Shown piece by piece: positions 36,586 through 46,022 of a stretch of 64,000 nt of DNA; position 1 is the first letter of the stretch, and each line of letters opens with the position of its first letter. The translations under genes were made by a program, and so were the position numbers. Location of the stretch: NCBI GenBank assembly GCA_022482495.1, contig JAKVPA010000001.1:124001-188000 (forward strand), read 5' to 3'. The stretch comes from Sphaerochaeta sp. Lineage in GTDB: Bacteria > Spirochaetota > Spirochaetia > Sphaerochaetales > Sphaerochaetaceae. A model generated the notes under the pieces. It was not told where the DNA came from. It saw nothing but the letters and a program-made list of their open reading frames with translations, and did not search any database.

Positions 36586-37887
36586 TCAGCTGGCCTTCTT
36601 CGGCCACCGTTCCTGAATCAGATCGGAGCGAAGTCCCGTCTCACTGGGATCAAAACACTCGGCAAGGATTTCCCAACCGAGATCCAACGCTTTCTCAAGC
36701 GGAATATTGACGGACAGATCCATCAGCTTGCTCTCGAACAAAGCGCCGTACTTCAACAATTTCTCGTCCCACTCGGTCATCATGAATCCCATGGACTTCT
36801 TCTCAAGCGACTCCTTGTACTGGGCGTACAGCTTGATCATACCGTCCATCAGGGCGCGATGGTCGTCACGGGTGTCCTTGTTGACGTTCTGCTTCAGACG
36901 GGACAGGGAGCCAAACGGCTCGATGTGCCCATTCTTCAGGTAGTACTGGCCTTCGGTGATGTATCCGGTGTTGTCCGGAACCGGGTGGGTCACGTCATCA
37001 CCGGGCATCGTGGTGACCCCCAGGATGGTGATGGAACCGGCACCTTCGAAGTCAACCGCCTTCTCGTACCGCGCTGCCAGCTGGCTGTACAAATCTCCTG
37101 GATATCCACGGTTGGACGGAACCTGGTCCATCGTGATGGCCATTTCCTTCATGGCGTCGCAGTAGTTTGTCATGTCGGTCAGGAGCACAAGCACCTTCTT
37201 GCCATCCAACGCGAACTTCTCCGCGACGGCCAGGGCCATATCCGGGACCATCATGCATTCCACCGTCGGATCGGACGCCGTATGGATGAACATGATGGTG
37301 CGCGACATGGCGCCGCTCTTCTCCAACGTATCCTTGAAGAACAGGTAGTCATCATACTTCAACCCCATGCCGCCCAGGATGATCAGATCAACCTCGGCCT
37401 GCATGGCGATGCGGGCCAGAAGCTGGTTGTACGGCTCTCCACTGACGGAGAAGATCGGAAGTTTCTGGCTTTCCACCAGCGTGTTGAACACGTCGATCAT
37501 CGGGATACCGGTACGGATCATCGTGCGGGGCACGATACGTTTTGCCGGGTTGACGGAAGGTCCCCCGATGGGGATCAGATTGTCCGTCAACGCGGGTCCT
37601 TTGTCACGAGGTTCCCCGGAACCATCAAACACACGTCCCAGCAGGTTGTCCGAATAGGAAACTTCCATAGGACGACCCAGGAACCGGACTTCATCTCCCG
37701 TCGAAACACCCTGAGCTCCTGCGAACACCTGCAGACTGACCAATCCATGGTCAAGCTTGATGACGTTTGCGAAGCTCGTACCCATCTTGGTCTTCACCTC
37801 GGCGAGGTCATTGTTGCGCACCCCGTCCGCATGCAGGGTGATGACGTTTCCCACAATGGATTCAATTCTTGTATATACCTTTTGCAT
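36586..37887 (-). CDS. atpB: V-type ATP synthase subunit B
   Basis: 433 aa. The regulatory nucleotide-binding subunit of the head. It has [15 protein letters not shown], the P-loop position without a Walker lysine ([11 protein letters not shown]), [15 protein letters not shown] and [18 protein letters not shown] 37887 has AGGAG upstream; the GTG one codon earlier is not needed. Ten bases separate its ATG from the subunit A stop. Confidence 0.96.
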   Translation of the reverse strand: MQKVYTRIESIVGNVITLHADGVRNNDLAEVKTKMGTSFANVIKLDHGLVSLQVFAGAQGVSTGDEVRFLGRPMEVSYSDNLLGRVFDGSGEPRDKGPALTDNLIPIGGPSVNPAKRIVPRTMIRTGIPMIDVFNTLVESQKLPIFSVSGEPYNQLLARIAMQAEVDLIILGGMGLKYDDYLFFKDTLEKSGAMSRTIMFIHTASDPTVECMMVPDMALAVAEKFALDGKKVLVLLTDMTNYCDAMKEMAITMDQVPSNRGYPGDLYSQLAARYEKAVDFEGAGSITILGVTTMPGDDVTHPVPDNTGYITEGQYYLKNGHIEPFGSLSRLKQNVNKDTRDDHRALMDGMIKLYAQYKESLEKKSMGFMMTEWDEKLLKYGALFESKLMDLSVNIPLEKALDLGWEILAECFDPSETGLRSDLIQERWPKKAS

Positions 37888-37897
37888 CACCGGCTCC

Positions 37898-39657
37898 TTA
37901 CATCAACGTTTCCGCAATGGGATCGACCGAAACGGCTTTTTCCTGGTACATTTCGTCCAGTTCCTTCTCCACTTCACGGAATCGGTCACTCTGCCAGGCG
38001 ACATCATTCCAGTCAAGGAACTTCTGCCTGAGCTGGTTGAAGAAGGTACGCACGTCCTTCTTCTCCGTAAGATTGTACCGTGTCGCAAGAATGCGGAACA
38101 ACTTGTCAAAACTGTAGCGCTGGCGATCCACCGGAACGGCGGCATCCACCGGATCGAACGAGTTCTGCTGCAGATACACGGCGTCCAGGAACTCCGATTT
38201 CTGGTAGACGATGTAGTCATCCACCGAAGTTCCTTCCTCACCGACAACCTTCATCATCTGGTTGACCTCGCTGCCATGGAACAAAACGTCCCTGGCATAG
38301 GCGACCTTCCGCTCGTCGATGATCCCCTTGTACTTGGACCAGGAGGTCAGCGGGTCGATGGCAGGATACTTACGCGCATCGGACCGTTCACGGGACAAGC
38401 CGTGGAACGCACCAACTACCTTCAACGTGGCTTGGGTCACCGGCTCTTCAAAGTTGCCACCGGCTGGAGATACCGTTCCGCCGATGGTGACCGATCCAAT
38501 CTTTCCGTTGCGGAGCCTGACTTTTCCGGCCCGTTCATAGAACTCGGCGATACGGCTTTCCAAGTATGCGGGAAACGCTTCCTCTCCGGGGATTTCCTCA
38601 AGACGACCGCTCATCTCACGCATGGCCTGCGCCCACCGGCTGGTCGAGTCTGCAAGGAGCAGGACGTTCAGCCCCATCTGGCGGTAATACTCCGCCATGG
38701 TCACCGCCGTGTAGACGGACGCCTCACGGGCTGCTACCGGCATGGATGAGGTATTGCAGATGATGATGGTTCGTTCGATCAGGGAACGTCCCGTCTTCGG
38801 GTCGATCAACTCTGGGAATTCCTTCAGGACTTCCACAACCTCGCCTGCACGTTCACCGCATGCGGCGATGATCACGATATCCACCTCGGAGTTCCTGCTT
38901 TCCAAGTGCTGGAGCACGGTCTTTCCCGCGCCGAACGGCCCAGGTACGCAGAACGTCCCGCCTTTCGCCACCGGAAGGAAGGTATCAATGATACGAATCT
39001 TGGTGACCATCGTCTCGTCCGGACGGAGACGCTCGTCATAATTCTTGATGGCACGCTTGACCGGCCAGCTGAACACCATGGACAGTTCGTGGCTGTTGCC
39101 CTTCGCATCCACGATGGTGCAGATATGGTCACGCACGTTGTACGTTCCAGCCGGTTTGATTTCCTTGACGGTATACGGAACGTCGGGCAAAGAGAAAGGC
39201 ACCATGATCTGGTGCTTGAACAGCCCTTCCGGAACGCTTCCGATGGCGTCTGCCGGCCTGACCTTGTCCCCCAGCCTTCACCGACGGGGTGAACGCCCAC
39301 TCCTTGTCAGGGATCGGGTCCAAGGTAGACACCACGCTGCAGGAAGAACCCGCACTGCTCGGCAAGCTTGGGAAGCGGATTCTGCAATCCATCGTACACC
39401 TGGGTGAGCAACCCTGGGCCCAACTCGACGGAAAGCATCTGGCCGGAGAACTCCACGCTGTCCCCGACAGCGACCCCGTTGGTGGATTCAAACACCTGCA
39501 ACGACGCTGTCTTTCCGTTGATCTTGATGACCTCTCCCTTCAGACGAGTGTCGCCTACCTTGATGTAGCCGACCTCGTTCTTGGAGATGACATCCTCAAA
39601 TTCCACTGCCACCATGTTGCCGTTCACCGCGACGACACGTCCGTTCATATTTGCCAT
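37898..39657 (-). CDS. atpA: V-type ATP synthase subunit A (catalytic), frame broken twice
   Basis: About 585 aa once an extra base is removed at 39320-39321 ([13 protein letters not shown]) and another from the C5 run at 39268-39272 ([14 protein letters not shown]). It hydrolyses or makes ATP. The N-terminus [22 protein letters not shown], the non-homologous loop region, Walker [10 protein letters not shown] and [21 protein letters not shown] are typical. ATG 39657 follows GGAGAAGGGT. Read literally, the gene would be destroyed, which is implausible for the catalytic subunit of an otherwise intact operon; both breaks look like base-calling errors. Confidence 0.93.
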
Positions 39658-39668
39658 ACCCTTCTCCA

Positions 39669-40202
39669 CTACTTGCTCTTGACATCGGACTGCAGATTGG
39701 AGAACAACCTGCGGAATTCGATGTTACCCTGTTCGTTGTCGAACAGGTTCTTGCGCGTGATGATACCCAGCTTCAGCGCATAGCCAAGCACGCCTTCCAT
39801 GTCGAAGGTGTGCCCCGCCGTCATTTCGTCAAGCTGTTTCCACTGCAGGATGATCAACGACATCTCCGCGTCCAGGACGTTTTCATTGGACACTGCGGCG
39901 CGCACCGCGTCGGTGATCACATAGCTCTTCTCTCCGTCGTTCTTGTAGGTTTCGCCCGGCAAGGAAAGCCGGCGGGCCCGCTGTTCGGACAACTCCTTGC
40001 GTACCATCAGGCAAAAATGCTGATACGTACGGAGGAATCGATTGTTTGCGGGTTTCCCGGTGACGGCACATTCCACCAGATGGTACGCTTTGCCATCCAT
40101 GGCGCTCCGGCAATCCGCCAGGAACTGGTCCACGGTAATGGGGGAAGGGCTGTCATACCGGAGCATCGGCAACGACGCTACCAGATAATAATAGGAAGCC
40201 AA
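39669..40202 (-). CDS. DUF2764 family protein of the V-ATPase operon
   Basis: 177 aa. In spirochaetes this family sits between the E and A subunit genes, as here, and is thought to take the place of the C/F-type stalk subunits; the function is not proven. The sequence begins ASYYYLVASLPMLRYDSPSPI, is helical, and has a conserved aromatic/acidic centre. The start codon is TTG (40202) with AAGGAG seven bases upstream; the first in-frame ATG is 12 codons further in and would cut the conserved YYYLVASLP start. Confidence 0.88.
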   Translation of the reverse strand: MASYYYLVASLPMLRYDSPSPITVDQFLADCRSAMDGKAYHLVECAVTGKPANNRFLRTYQHFCLMVRKELSEQRARRLSLPGETYKNDGEKSYVITDAVRAAVSNENVLDAEMSLIILQWKQLDEMTAGHTFDMEGVLGYALKLGIITRKNLFDNEQGNIEFRRLFSNLQSDVKSK

Positions 40203-40217
40203 AACGCGCTCCTTTCC

Positions 40218-40823
40218 TTACTTCGCCGAAGCGAAGATAATCTTGGAGAGTTCATCCCCAAGAAACGGTTTCATCAGACTGGCGATTTCTTCGGCGCTGA
40301 AATCATAGAATCCGCTTCCGTCCTTGTCAGCGACACGAAAACCGCTCTCGACGTTTTCCACGGGACGAATAACGAGTCCTTTGCGCATCTCCTCGCCGAG
40401 ATCCGCCTTCAGCGAACGGGCAAGCGCCTCATACTGTTTTTGGTTCACGAGGATCTCTTCCTTTGCGCTGTCGACCATGCTGCCTTTCACCACACTGATG
40501 ATGAGTTCGGCAAGTTCCTTCCCGGAAAACGCTTTTTCGATTTTCGTTTCGAGAATCGCGTCGAGTTCCGCCGTGATCGCTTTCTTCAGCGACAGCTCCA
40601 CGTCACGACCGGCTTGCTGCAGCGAAGCGCGTGCGCTTTTGTCCCGCACCTCGATCTCCCGCTGTGCGTCCGCCATCGCCGTCGCAGCATCCTTATGTGC
40701 CTGCTGCACGATCTCCCCTGCCTGCTTTTTCGCGTCGGCGATGATCTTTTCCGCATCCTGCTTGCCGGCTTCGACGCCGTCTTTGCGTATGGATGCTACC
40801 AAATCCTGAATCTGTAGTGCCAT
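40218..40823 (-). CDS. atpE: V-type ATP synthase subunit E
   Basis: 201-aa peripheral-stalk subunit. The N-terminal half is a long Ala/Lys/Glu/Gln-rich coiled coil (residues about 10-95, AGKQDAEKIIADAKKQAGEI), and the C-terminal half is globular. ATG 40823 has AGGAATTC upstream; the frame extends further but without a start of better quality. It is the first gene of the operon, behind a TTCTTT-N17-TATAGT promoter. Confidence 0.9.
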   Translation of the reverse strand: MALQIQDLVASIRKDGVEAGKQDAEKIIADAKKQAGEIVQQAHKDAATAMADAQREIEVRDKSARASLQQAGRDVELSLKKAITAELDAILETKIEKAFSGKELAELIISVVKGSMVDSAKEEILVNQKQYEALARSLKADLGEEMRKGLVIRPVENVESGFRVADKDGSGFYDFSAEEIASLMKPFLGDELSKIIFASAK

Positions 40824-40866
40824 CTGAATTCCTGCCTTGTTCCCTTCGGAAAGAAATGTACCATCA

Positions 40867-40895
40867 ACTATACCAAACTGGCAGAAAAAAAAGAA
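40867..40895 (-). promoter_or_regulatory. Predicted V-ATPase operon promoter
   Basis: Minus strand: TTCTTT (40895-40890), 17-base spacer, TATAGT (40872-40867), 44 bases before the subunit E ATG. The rest of the 343-base gap to the divergent gene holds the promoter and operator listed next, and nothing else I recognise. Confidence 0.5.
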
Positions 40896-41102
40896 TACCC
40901 TTTCTGACACGTTTTATCGTTTCGCCTTGCAACGCCCATATCCCCGTACACAAGCCGGGAATTGTAGCACCAATTTCACCCGGATATACAGGTCCGTAAC
41001 AACAATTCCCTTTGTGACGATCTTTCTTTCGCCTCAAGTTACGGAAAATCGATGATGACAAATGATTTTGGAAAAGGGCAAACTATTCATACACAAAAGT
41101 CT

Positions 41103-41131
41103 TTGACAGATGCCAGATTCAATGGTATGAT
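41103..41131 (+). promoter_or_regulatory. Strong promoter of the glycosyltransferase-ROK-ABC operon
   Basis: TTGACA (41103-41108), a 17-base spacer and TATGAT (41126-41131): perfect -35 and a 5/6 -10. Confidence 0.8.
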
Positions 41132-41134
41132 GAG

Positions 41135-41155
41135 TTTGTTGGAAAAATCAACAAA
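41135..41155 (+). promoter_or_regulatory. Operator-like perfect inverted repeat at the transcription start
   Basis: TTTGTTG-N7-CAACAAA begins four bases after the -10 box and covers the expected start site, a classic repressor position. The ROK regulator encoded as the second gene of the operon is the obvious candidate. A half-match (TTTGTTG at 43410-43416, CAAC at 43428) recurs before the ABC genes. Confidence 0.6.
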
Positions 41156-41166
41156 TGGAGACAAAC

Positions 41167-42300
41167 ATGGCTTGCTGCCTTTTCATTCCCACATATTGGA
41201 GTACGGAAACGTTGCAAAGTTGGAAGGTGTTCGATCATCCCTCTTCCATTACGGAAGAAGGGACGTTGGGAAGAACGTTGGACAATCTCCAGCACATCGG
41301 GTTCTCGGATCACATCATGGTGCTTCCCGCGCCGTGCACTCCCGAAATCTCCCAAAAAGTCGAAACGATCTGCCATGCATATGACCTTCCCGTTACTGTC
41401 TGTACTCCAGATCTTCTGGTTTCCTTGACGGATGCGCTCGGCAAAGCCGGACTTTCCGTAAGTGATCGGGTACTCATCGGAAGCGATTCGTACGGAGGCG
41501 TGCGTAACATCGGGCTTGCCTACGCCGCATTACACGGATACGACCAGATCATCATGATCGACGACGACGAATGCATTTCCCCCGACTACAAAACCCGGGC
41601 GCTCGCCCACATAGGGGAACGGTACAAGGGGAAGATGATCCTTGGAAAGGATGGATGCGTCGAGGACAAAAACGGCAGGAAGACATACGACGGACAGAAA
41701 GGGCCATGGGGTTCACAATGGCCGAAGGACGAACTGTTCAACGCCCAAATACAACAGTATCTCGACGCTCGGGAATCCATCATGGAATCCACGCTCGGCT
41801 TCGGGGGAAACATGGTCATCGACCAGAGGCTCTTTGCCAACGTACCGTTCGATCCGTTCGTGAACCGAGGAGAGGACGACGATTATCTTCTAAACTGCTC
41901 GTACCGGGGCTTCTCCTTTTTCTTTGACAAGGATCTTGTCCTGCTTCACCTTCCTCCAGAACGGGCAAAAGCTTTCTGGAGCAGGCAACGACAGGATATC
42001 GTTCGATTTCTGTACGTGAGGGAAAAACTGCGTTTGATGGGCATCCCGAGAGAAAGTCTTGGCGGATTCATGGAATACTTCACCGGCCCGGATCTTGAGC
42101 GGAAAGCGGTGTGCTCGAGTATTGACGCCGCACAGCGTTTTATGGACACGGATCATTTCGAATGCAACGGTTTCATGGAGAACGCGAAGGCCGCGGTGTG
42201 CGCTGATGCCGGAAAACTCAAGGCAAACTCGGAGGCCTTTCTCCGGTTGATGGATGTATGGCGGGGCGTGATGACGACAATTTGCGGAGGAACCGAATAA
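41167..42300 (+). CDS. Glycosyltransferase-like protein (GT-A fold, family unassigned)
   Basis: 377 aa, cytoplasmic, no signal or membrane segment. A nucleotide-sugar type Rossmann half runs from CCLFIPTYWSTE. The metal-binding motif IIMIDDDECISPDY (DDD, near residue 127) and a later acidic RGEDDDYLLNCSYRG (near 235), with GFGGNMVIDQRLF before it, resemble GT2-type glycosyltransferases. Start ATG 41167 is placed by GGAG eight bases upstream; the ATG four codons earlier has none. The stop overlaps the ROK gene as TAATG. I cannot name donor or acceptor; the company of a sugar ABC transporter suggests it acts on or makes the transported sugar. Confidence 0.65.
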   Translation: MACCLFIPTYWSTETLQSWKVFDHPSSITEEGTLGRTLDNLQHIGFSDHIMVLPAPCTPEISQKVETICHAYDLPVTVCTPDLLVSLTDALGKAGLSVSDRVLIGSDSYGGVRNIGLAYAALHGYDQIIMIDDDECISPDYKTRALAHIGERYKGKMILGKDGCVEDKNGRKTYDGQKGPWGSQWPKDELFNAQIQQYLDARESIMESTLGFGGNMVIDQRLFANVPFDPFVNRGEDDDYLLNCSYRGFSFFFDKDLVLLHLPPERAKAFWSRQRQDIVRFLYVREKLRLMGIPRESLGGFMEYFTGPDLERKAVCSSIDAAQRFMDTDHFECNGFMENAKAAVCADAGKLKANSEAFLRLMDVWRGVMTTICGGTE

Positions 42301-43406
42301 TGGCGAGGAGAATCCGCAACTCAACGAAAATCTGCAGGTCTCTCTGGCAACATCCGCTCGACAGCAGAGCGGATCTCGCGAAACGTCTTGGCATCGACAA
42401 ATCGACCATCACATCCGAAACAACGGATTTGATCAAGCGAAACGTGATCTGCGAATTGCCAAAATCAAGAGCGATGCAAAATTCGGGGACGACGGGTCGA
42501 AGGCCCATTCCCCTTTCGTTGAACAAGGATTACGGTACCGTACTCGGCATTTCCATCCAAGCGGGTTCTTATGCGCTCTCAGCGGTGAATCTCGCGGGCG
42601 AAGCGGTGTTTTCCAAAGAAGTGAATGAGTCGATCACGAAGGATAACATAACGGACGAAATCATCCGTATCCAACGGGATTTTATTCGTGAACACGGACA
42701 AACAGTCCCCCGTTGCCTGGGTATCGGCATCGGCGTCGGCGGCTTGATCAACTGGGAGAACAACACCATCAGGTATTCCGTACCACTGGACGTAAGAGAA
42801 GAATTTTCCTTCATCGATGAAATCCATCGCAAGACCTCTTTGCCTGTATCGCTGGAGAACAACGCAAATTGCTGTGCATGGGCAAAACTTGCCTTCCCCA
42901 AAAATCCCCCACCCCGAAATTTCCTGTTCCTGCTGGTGGAATTCAAACAGGCGCTCGTCCCCCACAAACAATATGGAGGGGTCGGCATCGGTCTCGGCAT
43001 CGTCATCAACGGCAAAATCCATTACGGGGTGCATTCCTTTGCTGGAGAATTCCGCAGTGTGTTTTGTTCGGAACGGAACGAGAACCAAACGTCGCTCAAC
43101 AAAGCGGAGACGGACAGAATCCTCACGGATCAGGACGTAATGACACGCTTCATCAACGAGCTTGCCGCCAATATCGCCATGTTCTCGAATACCCTGGACA
43201 TCGGGAAAATCTTCATAAGCAGCGATCTCGAAACCCCCGGCCGCCAATTATGCGACGTAACGAGGAAGGCGCTTTCTGACAATTGGATTTTCCCCGTCGA
43301 GAAAGAAGTTCCCGTGGACTACTCTTCGTACGGCGCGAATATGATCGCCTATGGGGCCGCGGGAAAACTTTTCCAGGTTTTGCTCGACTCAGGGAGAATT
43401 CCGTAA
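42300..43406 (+). CDS. ROK-family transcriptional regulator
   Basis: 368 aa. An N-terminal winged helix (residues about 5-65, DSRADLAKRLGIDKSTITSE) is followed by the ROK domain with GIGIGVGGLINWENN, SLENNANCCAWAKLAF and GVGIGLGIVINGKIHYG. The usual zinc motif CxCGxxGC and an obvious kinase Asp motif are missing, so it is a regulator rather than a sugar kinase. The ATG overlaps the previous stop (TAATG) with GGAGG eight bases upstream. It probably represses its own operon through the inverted repeat at 41135-41155, with the imported sugar as inducer. Confidence 0.88.
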   Translation: MARRIRNSTKICRSLWQHPLDSRADLAKRLGIDKSTITSETTDLIKRNVICELPKSRAMQNSGTTGRRPIPLSLNKDYGTVLGISIQAGSYALSAVNLAGEAVFSKEVNESITKDNITDEIIRIQRDFIREHGQTVPRCLGIGIGVGGLINWENNTIRYSVPLDVREEFSFIDEIHRKTSLPVSLENNANCCAWAKLAFPKNPPPRNFLFLLVEFKQALVPHKQYGGVGIGLGIVINGKIHYGVHSFAGEFRSVFCSERNENQTSLNKAETDRILTDQDVMTRFINELAANIAMFSNTLDIGKIFISSDLETPGRQLCDVTRKALSDNWIFPVEKEVPVDYSSYGANMIAYGAAGKLFQVLLDSGRIP

Positions 43407-43409
43407 CCT

Positions 43410-43449
43410 TTTGTTGTGTTTGCGATGCAACGTATGTTGCTGTACATAC
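43410..43449 (+). promoter_or_regulatory. Inverted repeats in the ROK-ABC gap
   Basis: The 65-base gap contains TTTGTTG with CAACG 12 bases later, and a perfect GTATGT-N6-ACATAC (43432-43449) just before the Shine-Dalgarno AAGGAG. It could be a second operator or an mRNA hairpin that raises expression of the binding-protein gene. No clear promoter is seen. Confidence 0.35.
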
Positions 43450-43471
43450 TTTTTGGGAAAAGGAGAAATAC

Positions 43472-44833
43472 ATGTCAACGACAAGAAGAAACTTGGGTAT
43501 CGTTCTGGTCCTGTTGCTTGCCTCCTGTATGCTTTTCGCCGCCGGTACGAAGGAACAAATCCCGACCGCGACGGAAGGAACGGAGACGACGACGCTGAGT
43601 ATTCTGGACTATAGCGACGCTACCGCGCCCGGATATGAGGAATCCGAGGCGGTCTGGCAGAAGTTCATGGATGAGAATCCCGGAATCGTTTTGAAAAAGG
43701 AAGACCTCACCAACGAGGCGTTCCATCAGAAATTGGCTGCCTACGTCGCAGCGGGGACAATTCCCGATGTAATGTACATGTATCCGTCGGGTCGTTCGGC
43801 GGTACTGCATCAAAAGCATCTGGTCAAGGATCTTGTCCCATTGTTGGGCAGCGATTTTCTCTCACATTTCCTGCCGGCCGCGCTCAATACGGATGACCAA
43901 AGCGGACATTATCTCGCTATGCTCCCCCAGTCAATCTGTTATTCCAGCGTCATGTACATCAATACGAAACTGCTGAAGGACAACGGGCTTTCTCTTCCGA
44001 AAACCTACGAAGACCTGAAGGCGATGGTTCCCAAGCTTAAGGCGAAAGGCATCCAGACCGTTTTGATGGCGAACAAGGATGACTGGGTAATGCAGTCGTG
44101 CCTGTTCTCCACCGTTGCCGGAAGATTTGTGAACAAGCAGTGGATTGATGACGCGAAAGCGGGGAAAGTGAAGTTCACGGATCCAGAATTTGTTGATGCG
44201 CTTCGGTTCATCGACACATTGTACAAGGACGGGGTCCTGTCCCGCAATACCATCCAGCTCTCCTATGGAGAGGTACCCGGACTGTTTGCTTCAGGCAAGG
44301 CGGCGTTCCTCATCGATGGAGACTGGAGGCAGAGTGCGTTCCTTACCGATAAGTCGTCCGGACAGGCGCTGATCAGCCCTGAAGACCAGAAGAACAACAT
44401 CGCGCTGATGGCGTTCCCTGCGATTCCCGGCGAAAAGTATCCTGGGGTGGTTTCCTCTACGCTCGGTTGCGGATACGGCATTTCTTCGGCAATTCCCGCA
44501 GGTTCCGCAAAAGAACAGGCTGCGACGAAACTGTTGAAGTACCTGTACTCGCAGGACGTGCAGAAACAGTTCCTTGAATTGGGGAGATACATCACTTCCC
44601 GCACCGACGTGACCAGCGACAAACTGGAGCCGTTGACGACGAAGATGATGGAATACTACTCTACCATTAAAGGAACCTGTTATGTACTTGATTCCGCACT
44701 TGATCCCAGCATCTACACGGTGCTGAACAAAGTGCTACAGGAAATCGGTCTTGGGACGAAGACCCCGGAAGCGGCTGCGGCGGAAGTCCAAACCGCCATG
44801 GACGCATGGATCGCTTCCAATACCCAGAAATAA
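43472..44833 (+). CDS. Sugar ABC transporter substrate-binding protein (family 1)
   Basis: 453 aa. An extracytoplasmic receptor for an oligosaccharide or similar solute. A signal peptide (TTRRNLGIVLVLLLASCMLF) contains LASC, a possible lipobox with Cys19, though cleavage near FAAG is also possible. Domain features of the CUT1 family are AYVAAGTIPDVMYMYPSGRS, SVMYINTKLLKDNGLSLPKTYEDL, FASGKAAFLIDGDWR and EAAAAEVQTAMDAWIA. The start has AAGGAGAAAT. Two permease genes follow; there is no ATPase gene, so a shared MsmX-like ATPase is expected elsewhere. Confidence 0.93.
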   Translation: MSTTRRNLGIVLVLLLASCMLFAAGTKEQIPTATEGTETTTLSILDYSDATAPGYEESEAVWQKFMDENPGIVLKKEDLTNEAFHQKLAAYVAAGTIPDVMYMYPSGRSAVLHQKHLVKDLVPLLGSDFLSHFLPAALNTDDQSGHYLAMLPQSICYSSVMYINTKLLKDNGLSLPKTYEDLKAMVPKLKAKGIQTVLMANKDDWVMQSCLFSTVAGRFVNKQWIDDAKAGKVKFTDPEFVDALRFIDTLYKDGVLSRNTIQLSYGEVPGLFASGKAAFLIDGDWRQSAFLTDKSSGQALISPEDQKNNIALMAFPAIPGEKYPGVVSSTLGCGYGISSAIPAGSAKEQAATKLLKYLYSQDVQKQFLELGRYITSRTDVTSDKLEPLTTKMMEYYSTIKGTCYVLDSALDPSIYTVLNKVLQEIGLGTKTPEAAAAEVQTAMDAWIASNTQK

Positions 44834-44889
44834 CTGACAATACGTTCAGGTCCCCCGTCGGGGCCTGAACATTTTGAGAGGAGGTCTTC

Positions 44890-46022
44890 ATGGATTCATC
44901 AACAAATAAGGTAAAAAAAAAGCCTATTGCTGGATGGTGATCCCATCGTTTGTGATTTACTTGTTCGTCATGGCGTTCCCCATCATTCTGTCACTGGTGT
45001 TGTCGCTGAGTAATTTCAGCGGTGGAAGGATTTTTGGAAACGCAGGATGGAAGATCACCGGGTTCCAGCACTACGGAAGGCTTTTTTCTGATCCGTATTT
45101 CTGGCACGCATTCAAAAACAACATCCTCGTGGTGTTGATCTCGGTCTTCGGGCAACTACCCCTCGGACTTTTTCTTGCATATCTCATCTACCGTAAGATT
45201 GTGAAATTCGGCGGTTTCTGGCAGGGTATTCTGTATGTGCCCTCCGTCATCTCCGTCATCGTAATCGGCATCATGTGGAATCTGATCTTCTCTCCGTACG
45301 GACCCCTTTCCGAACTGATGAACCGATGGTACGCCTTCTCTTTCTCGAACAATCTCTCGAGGGTCCTTGCGGGGTCGTTCGGCGCCGACGGAAACCTTGT
45401 GGTGACGGACCAACTCGTCAAAAGCATTATCGCCATCAATCCCCAGACCGCCGCGGCGGCATTTTCCGCACCCGTTCCTGGTTTGTCAGAAATGCTTCGC
45501 GGGATATCGACGGAAGGAATCCAGACGATCGTCTCCGATCTTACCAATTTACTCGCTCCCGTATGGACTTCTGATTTTTTGAACAAGGAAGGAACGGCGA
45601 TGGTTCCCATCCTGTTCGTCACGCTCTGGTGTTGGACCGGTACATACCTTATCCTTTTCCTTGCAAACATGCAGAAGATCAACGCACAGACGATCGAATC
45701 CGCCCAGATCGACGGAGCAAAGGAAAAGAGCATCCTCGCGCACATCATTCTTCCCGAGCTCTCGGGATCCATCATGAACGCGGCGGTGCTGTGTATTTCG
45801 GGATCGCTGAATTCCTTCGCGATGATCTACGCAATGACGGGAGGAGGACCGGCGAGAATCACTCAGGTCCTTTCCATATATATGTACGAGAAAGCATTCA
45901 TGGGCACGCCGGATTATCCGCTTGCGAACGCCATCTCGATCATGATGGTGTTGTTCAGCGTCGTGTTGATCATCTTAACGCGTTCCATTCAAAAACATTT
46001 CGGAGGCACACATGAAGACTGA
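44890..46022 (+). CDS. Sugar ABC transporter permease (MalF/UgpA type), frame broken in an A9 run
   Basis: About 377 aa if one A is added to the A9 run at 44913-44921 (MDSSTNKVKKK then AYCWMVIPSFVIYLFVMAFP). ATG 44890 follows GAGAGGAGG. There are six membrane segments and the EAA loop ESAQIDGAKEKSILAHIILPEL near residue 275. Between the third and fourth segments lies an extra periplasmic stretch of roughly 75-100 residues (ELMNRWYAFSFSNN to SDFLNKEGTAMV) not seen in short MalF homologues. If the A9 is real, an internal GTG/ATG (44934) could start a shorter protein, or slippage could restore the frame. Confidence 0.85.
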
